Of a stretch of DNA of 64,000 nucleotides, positions 58,036 to 64,000 are shown piece after piece. This DNA is from Papaver somniferum. Lineage: Eukaryota; Streptophyta; Magnoliopsida; Ranunculales; Papaveraceae. Positions within the stretch are counted from its first letter, which is position 1, and each line of letters begins with the position of its first letter. The stretch is from positions 149,762,826-149,826,825 of the forward strand of contig NC_039363.1 of the NCBI RefSeq assembly GCF_003573695.1, read 5' to 3'. The translations under genes were made by a program, and so were the position numbers. The notes below the pieces were generated by a model, which saw nothing but the letters and a program-made list of their open reading frames with translations, had not been told where the DNA came from and did not search any database.

Positions 58036-58705
58036 GCTACATGTTTTCCACGAAAACACTCGAGACATCAAACATGTCAAAAACTGGGGGATACTCATCA
58101 GGGTATTGGTCTGGCGGTTTACAGCGTGCGGCATGCAATACGCCTGTTACAAGAAAGTGTCATGAATAAGGGCGGTTAGTAATGGAAAGAAGTAATGGTA
58201 TAAACGTTTCATTCATCATGGAAGCATAAATTCTGACGTTATACGTTACTCCACTCTTCCACTACTCAAACGTTTCCACTTCCTACAAGACTAGGTACGT
58301 TTTACCACGACTTGTGTAAATAGGTTTCACCTATTTCCACCAAAAAAAAAAGTTTTGGTCAGGAGAGCAACACAATATCCAGAAATAACCTGATAGCTTT
58401 TCATTCAGCTAGCCAGTTCCACATTCTGATACAAGTCGTAAACAACCACACCTTCAGAATCAACTATTCTGGCCTCAACACTTTCTTCTCTTCCCTCTCT
58501 AAGACCAACCCTTCTCCTTTACTTTGTGACCGAAGCAATCCTGGAACGTCCATTTCTTGGTTTATGCCAGGGTTGTACAGATTGATCTCTCGAATCAAAA
58601 GTACTCCCGTGCAGTACATTGTTTAGGGTCTAGACTTGTTTCTCACCCACACACACGAGTTTACCAAAACCAACGGAAACCGTTTTCTCCCACAAACATC
58701 ATGCA
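58036..58705 (+). repeat. Element G: LTR end region and right TSD
   Basis: Continuation of G after D. No gene is supported. A poly-A run is at 58345-58354. The region shares ordered blocks with the 3' third of the B LTR and ends at the atgca repeat (58701-58705). Confidence 0.5.
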
Positions 58706-58781
58706 ACTATGGGATTTTTGTTTTATGGACAACTCATGAAAGCACAAAACACATAGCAAACAAAAAAAAAGTCTGAATTAC

Positions 58782-58905
58782 CTGGTCGGCGCTGGCCGGA
58801 ATTTGGCCGGACGGTGATCGGCGACGGGCGGCGGCGACTGAAGTCCGGCAAAAATATTTTCCCCTCCTGCTGCTCGCGTGAAAGTGATGAAGAGAGAGAG
58901 TGGTC
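58782..58905 (-). other. Antisense gene of B: 5' leader exon (5' UTR)
   Basis: A GC-rich leader ends in CCGACCAG before the donor GTAATTCAG (58773-58781, minus). The same leader is present in C (about 29271-29398, ending GCCGACCG before GTGAGTG). It has no long frame, so it is a non-coding first exon. The start is inferred from the TATA box. Confidence 0.6.
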
Positions 58906-58935
58906 GGTTAATAAAAAAAAATTAGGGTTACTTCC

Positions 58936-58943
58936 CTTTTATA
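58936..58943 (-). promoter_or_regulatory. Antisense gene of B: TATA box
   Basis: TATAAAAG on the minus strand lies about 30 bp before the leader exon and outside the LTR. The surrounding stretch ATTAGGTTTGGAAATAAAA is conserved in C near 29223-29240, where the TATA itself is changed. Confidence 0.55.
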
Positions 58944-59245
58944 TCAATTTTATTTCCAAACCTAATGAAACATGGGTTTCCTTTTTTGGGCTTGGTCCCC
59001 GAACGTTAAACCGACCAAAACTGGACTTTTGACCGACCAAATCAGTAGTGCCTCATCTTTTCGTGTTCACGGGATGACACTCTATCATACTATCAGGGTC
59101 CTCACCTGAACATTTACTCGTACATGACACCATTGGAGCAAATCGGGGATTCTGAAAATACCTTTATACAACTGAGTTCAACCACTGATCTCGTCGACTA
59201 AAAATCACCATTTAATGCTCACCGCGGAACATGACTGTCCCTCAC
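58944..59245 (-). other. Element B: region between antisense promoter and polypurine tract
   Basis: No protein gene. It corresponds to 28967-29220 of C, where blocks such as GAGCAAACCATGGCTCGAATG have relatives. It probably holds the upstream regulatory sequence of the antisense gene. Confidence 0.4.
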
Positions 59246-59261
59246 TAAGCAGGGGACTTAA
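59246..59261 (+). promoter_or_regulatory. Element B: polypurine tract
   Basis: TAAGCAGGGGACTTAA precedes the 3' LTR. The identical tract lies at the same place in C (minus strand, 28950-28966). Confidence 0.75.
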
Positions 59262-62200
59262 AGTAGATGGTGGATTTTCAACAAAGGTCAAAATCGTAAA
59301 ATCATGATACTGCATGTTTCTGACACGGCTTTCAGGCATGTGACAATTCATATTTTAAGAGCCATGATGAACATGTTTCTCGAAAGGCCTCCACTAACTG
59401 ATCCTTTGATGCCTCGCATTTCATCATGCCCTCTATGTAGAATAACATAATTGGGCGGTTCTCCGTAAGATTGAGATCATTAACGCCTTCAGGACGTCGG
59501 CGATACTCGTTGTTCCCTGACTACATGAGAGAGACCCCCCTATACATAGAATAACGATTGGCAGTTCTCCGTAAGATTGAGAGCATTAACGCCTTTAGGA
59601 CGTCGGTGACACTCACTGTTCCCTGACTATGTAGAGACACCGTGTATAGATTCAGGCGGTTCTCCGTAATATTAAGAGTATTAACCCTTCAGGTTGTCAG
59701 CAACACTCGCTGATCCCTGACTATGCACCTTTCTGAACGGGTATGACGCTTTAACTGGCTAATATCCCTTCTGCAATAGATTAATTCTACCGTGACATTC
59801 ACCACTGAATTCCTAGAAGATAATCTATTCTATCTCATTACTCCGATTTCATGATCGAATCCACGGCTGATCCCATGGAATGGTAATAGATAATCTCGTT
59901 ACTCTGATTTCATGATCGAATCCACTGCTGATCTCATGGAATGGTAAAAGATAATTTTATTACTCCGATTATGTAGTCGAATCCACGATCCTATGGGATG
60001 GTAATGCTCATTTTATTATTCCGAATCCATAGTCGAATCTGCGGCTGATCCTATGGATTGATAATAAATAACTACTCATCTTTATTACTCAGTTTCATGA
60101 ATCATTCTCCACTGAATTTCATAAATTAGTAATAAATACTCAACAACCGGACATCTGGACCATCACTGAGTAAGCCCCAAGAAAATGGTGCAAGTGTACT
60201 CGACAATGATGCACGACCGAGTACCCGAATGCACGAACGAGCATTCGAAAATATGGACAAACGGGGAATCCTGCACAAAACAGGAGAGGGAAAATAATAA
60301 TATTAAAATAATAAAGAGGCGCTCACGGGGTGGACCCACCGGATGGTCGGTCGTGCCCTAGTCGTGGCCGGTCCCACGCCTCTTCCATTATTTTTCCTTA
60401 TTTTTTTATTTTCATGAACTCATGAAAACTCCTTCATTCTAGCAACTTTCCTTGTTTGAGCAAAACTCACGGTTTCTTCATATTTTCATGGTTTCATGAG
60501 AAATAATAATATAAAATAGGGGAAGGTGTCACGGGACCGGGCAACCTAGCCGACCGTCCATCCCCTGGTTGTGGCCGGTCCGACACCTTCTAATCCCTTG
60601 TCTTTTCATAATTATTATTTCCCTAATCTCATGAAACTCCTCCGTTTCAACAAAACTCACGGCTTCTCCATAGTTTCACGAGGAATAATAATATAAAATA
60701 GGGAAAGGTGTTGCAGGACCGGGCTACCTGGCCGGACGGCCATGCCCTAGCCTCGTCCAGTCCCACACTTTACAATCCTTAATCTTTCATAATTATTATT
60801 TCCCTCATCTCATGAAACTCCTCAGTTTGAGCAAAAATTATGGTTTCTTCATATTTTCTCAAATATTGCTCAAACCATGAAAAAGCCAAAAAATCAAATG
60901 GTCACATGACCGACTAGGCTATTCACGAAAAATATTAAAATACCATTATTTTAATATTCTCTAAAATTGATAAAACGAGCAAATTTCTACTTTTCTCATT
61001 CGAGCAAAATCAAGAATTTCAGTCAAAGATCAAACTCTTCTGAATATTCAACATATTGCTCAGACGTACACCAGAAAATACCGAAACTCTCAGGACTGAG
61101 ATACGGACATTATGGTGACACGGGCATGCTCCCTTGACCGGACAAGGGCGGATCTAAGGCTTGCAACGAGCCGGCCCCGCACGTTTTCATAATTTTGACC
61201 TAATTTGCGCAATCGCTCATACTGGGTCCAAACTCTTTTCAACCAACCTGGAGTTTGCTCAAACGACCATCATCTAGTCCCACGACCACCAAGGTCCGGT
61301 CTCATGCCCTCTTGGTCGGTCCCTTACATTTCCATAATTAGGTTTTATCACCTAATGCTCAATCGAGCACTATTTCAGTAAATGATGAAACCAGCATTTT
61401 AATCATCATTCTTTCACCAACTGGCCACTAAGGACCATGGTGCATGCTCACTCGAGCACTTGGGAACCACATGGACGTCCATCATCCCATGTTGTCGGTC
61501 TCTCTATCACTCATGACCTATTTTCAGCGATTCATCAATTGACGAACAATTGATCACAAATTAGGGTTTCGAATAAACGCTCCACAAATCATCATTCTGA
61601 GCAAAATTTAAACACTAATGAATTTCTGTTGATCCAGCAATCAACATCTGAATTAATTATATAATATTCTGTAGTCTACCAATATTTTAATTAATATTTT
61701 ATTTGGTCACTCACCAATAAAAATTCTTCGAATTGAGCAATACTTGCTCAGTTGCTCGAATATTGATCCAACTATCAATATTCAGTGATTTGTCGAATTG
61801 AGCAATACTTGCTCAATCGCACGAATATTGATCCAACTATCAATATTCAGTGATTTTTCGAATTGAGCAATACTTGCTCAGTTGCTTGAATATTAATCCA
61901 ACTATCAGTAATTCATCGTCGGATTTACAATCTTTACTAATACGCACAATGTCAACATCATTCAAAGAATTACATCTCAACGGACATGTTCGATCCACGA
62001 ATCACTAAGCATTCGTCACTCATTCTCAATTCAATAAAACCTAGACTCATTGTCTAAACAGTCAACAACTGACTAATTAAATACATGTCTGTCATGCAGA
62101 CTCCACGATTCATGAGACATCAATCACGTCACATGGGGGGATATCAATTAGGGTTTTAGTCTGGCGGCCTACGGCACGTGGATTCATCCACGATGAGAAA

Positions 62201-62791
62201 TGTGAGTAAGTCGTGCAAACGGTTGAAGGAGTTAGCAAAATAGTGGGTGGACGGTTAACCAAGTCTCCGCACGACCTGGAAATCTGGTTTCACCACGATT
62301 TCCCACTTCGCCACTCTTTCACTCAAGAAACCGTCACACTTACAGGTATCAAGGTGTTTATTATTCTGACAATATAAATAAGTCTCTGAATCCATGATTG
62401 AAGGACATCAACATTCGTATACACATAATTTCTCGAGCAATGACTCTCAAGAATTTATCAATCTACCAGAACTTATTCGAATTCATCAGTTCACAGAAAA
62501 CTTGCAGAAACCTTCAACACACCCACAATCCTTGATTATCATTGATCCCACACAATTCTCAGCTTCTCTCCTACAGATCAACCCATTTCACTCTTTGCGA
62601 CCGAATTGACTCTAGAACGGCCATTGACTTGGTTTAGGCCGGAGTCCCACAGATTAATCTCTCAAATCTAAGCACTCCCTTTACAATGCATCTGTGTGAG
62701 GTTGAACAGTTTGCTCGGTTGAGGAGTCTCGACAACACGCTCGAATCTTCAATTCCCTGAAAAAGCAGCAAATCGTTTTTCCCCATCTACA
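59262..62791 (+). repeat. Element B: 3' LTR (3,530 bp)
   Basis: This is the second copy of the 5728-9572 LTR, ending CCATCTACA before the TSD attgg. Its first base is mutated (AGTAGATGG instead of TGTAGATGG). It has one copy of the 282-bp block and three 65-bp units. The TATA box is at 62373-62380. The short frame at 62394-62609 has no support as a gene. Confidence 0.9.
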
Positions 62792-62796
62792 ATTGG

Positions 62797-64000
62797 TATG
62801 ACTTTTATTAGTGAAACACATGTGCAACACGTTTTTAGGAAAAGGGGAACCGATCCTATGGACACGTGCAACACGTTTTTAGGCAAAGGGGAACCGATCC
62901 TATGTACATGTCAAACACATATAAGTTAGATACCATATATATGTGGGGAACCGATCCTAGTACCTAGTCAATCGAATTTTGGAAAGATAGTGTGACTATG
63001 CACAGTACTCACTTGGAGGTATAACCGAAACTTGTTTTGGTAGAACCGTTAAACTCATGATTTGTGATTGAGCGTTCTTGATAAATCACATAATTCTTGA
63101 AAGTCATATGAACAAATTCTAAACTTTTTTGGAAGTGTGGCAAATCGATTTCAAGGTTGTAAGTATGAAAGAAGACTTACAAAGTAAGGATCTCGGCATA
63201 CTATGAACACGTACAATAATGTTTATCTTTTATTGTTCAAAGTTATTCCTTAATAGATACAAGAAGAAAATCCCAGGATCGAAATATAAATAAGTTAAGA
63301 ATCTTTTAATTAAGATTTTTAATTTTATTTTAGGAAAATGAGAATTAGTACTAGTTGAGATTTTCCAAATAGATTTTCGATCATTATTTTGAACAGAGCA
63401 TTTCCAGGAATTATGGAAACCGAATTTGGAATATGTTGACTATCTTTGAGAATATTTTCGGTTTTGGAAATTCCTTGGTGTCCAAACTTCCTTGTCTGTA
63501 AATACTCGAAGTTTGCATTTCTAGCAAACTAATCCTTCGTGACAGCAAACTTCCTCGGTTGTGTTGTTACTGGTGTATCCGCCTATTCGGAGAGGAGAGT
63601 AACCTAATTAGGCGAAATCTCTTACTGCCGCTCAGTTTAAAGTCTTCTTTGGGATTGAGAAGCTCTACGAGTACCGTTGGTGGGAAACTAGATAATTGCG
63701 GTTTATCTTGTGCTTTCGATTGATTTGATTGACTAATGGTTGTTGAACTTTGATTGCACCTAGTTTGTTTATGCTTGATAATCTTCTCTTCTGATATAAG
63801 ATTCACTCAAACTAGATCGAAGTTTCGACATGGATCTTTAAACTGTTGTTAGTACTAAATACGATCTTATGATAATCCATTGTTAACAGACTCTGTTATG
63901 TGCGTGATTGATCACAAGAGATTCAAGTTATTGTGTGTAAGTGTTTATTGAAGATATAAGAAGATTTGAAGGAAAAGAAGATATTGAAGATTTCTTATTT
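62797..64000 (+). repeat. Element A: 3' LTR, second segment
   Basis: This is the continuation of the 3' LTR of A after the nested insertion. From 63510 to the window end it matches positions 1-491. It contains a local duplication near 62820-62910 in which an ACACGT..AACACGTTTTTAGG..AAGGGGAACCGATCCTAT block is repeated. About 830 bp of this LTR should lie to the right of the window. The short antisense frame at 63567-63806 is not supported as a gene. Confidence 0.88.

Larger units (their letters stand above)
17276..58700 (+). mobile_element. Element G: old solo LTR, split by element D
   Basis: The left part (17276-19055) begins TGTGTTGATGGTGG, like the B LTR start. The right part (58036-58700) contains blocks matching the B LTR 3' region in the same order: TCTGGCGGTTTACAGCGTGCGG, then CTGGAACGTCC..TTGGTTTATGCCAGGG, then ATTGATCTCTCGAATC. 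The 5-bp sequence atgca flanks both sides (17271-17275 and 58701-58705). There is no internal region, so it is a solo LTR of a distant Tat-like family. The exact right end is uncertain because it does not finish in CA next to the TSD. Confidence 0.5.
5728..62791 (+). mobile_element. Element B: Tat-like Ty3/Gypsy retrotransposon, host of a nested cluster
   Basis: A complete LTR element lies inside the 3' LTR of A, flanked by the 5-bp duplication attgg (5723-5727 and 62792-62796). Its LTR ends are a perfect 9-bp inverted pair, TGTAGATGG and CCATCTACA (the first bases of the 3' LTR are mutated). Its own sequence is 5728-17275 plus 58706-62791, about 15.6 kb; the rest is G, D, C, E and F. Gag with a C-x2-H-x4-H-x4-C motif, a Tat-style protease remnant, an integrase C-terminus and an antisense gene with a PMD exon place it near the Tat lineage. 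Reverse transcriptase and RNase H are missing. Confidence 0.88.

Overview
This is plant nuclear DNA, and as far as I can read it consists entirely of transposable elements. The LTR-retrotransposon lineages, iMet-type primer-binding sites, AT-rich intergenic style and a captured plant mobile domain (PMD) gene all point to an angiosperm, probably a eudicot with a large repeat-rich genome. A Papaver-like genome is a guess I cannot test here. I see no host protein gene, tRNA, rRNA or CRISPR.

The window resolves into seven LTR elements (named A to G here) nested up to six levels deep. Most levels are supported by a 5-bp target-site duplication (TSD). Level 1 is element A (+ strand, Copia/SIRE-like, gag only). 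It supplies both window edges: 1-5727 and 62797-64000. Level 2 is element B (+, 5728-62791, Ty3/Gypsy Tat-like, TSD attgg), inserted in the 3' LTR of A. Level 3 is G (17276-58700, an old solo LTR, TSD atgca, least certain), inside B. Level 4 is D (-, 19056-58030, gag-only Copia-like, TSD aaaat), inside G. Level 5 is C (-, 25550-56574, Tat-like, TSD acaat), inside the right LTR of D. Level 6 is two insertions into C: E (-, 32475-41035, TSD ccatt) in its integrase, and F (+, 45889-53060, Athila-like non-autonomous, no clear TSD) in its gag.

Coding content is retroelement-derived and mostly broken. B keeps gag, a decayed protease, a second gag-like fragment and the integrase C-terminus, but has lost reverse transcriptase and RNase H. 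C has the opposite lesion: protease, reverse transcriptase (YVDD), two RNase H-like regions and integrase remain, but the gag core is gone. D carries an intact 489-aa gag. A carries a decayed homologue. E has kept the LTR and leader of this family but has a different reading frame where gag should be. F encodes an acidic protein of unknown function with a C-terminal hydrophobic segment.

The most notable feature is a spliced gene on the antisense strand of the Tat-like elements. In B it is a multi-exon PMD gene (12704-16463, minus) with its own TATA box and 5' leader exon next to the 3' LTR. In C the same promoter-side leader and the same 3'-terminal protein domain are present (29271-32289, plus), but the PMD exon is replaced by an acidic, coiled-coil-type reading frame. 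The elements also share very long LTRs (about 2.4 to 3.8 kb) packed with internal tandem repeats.
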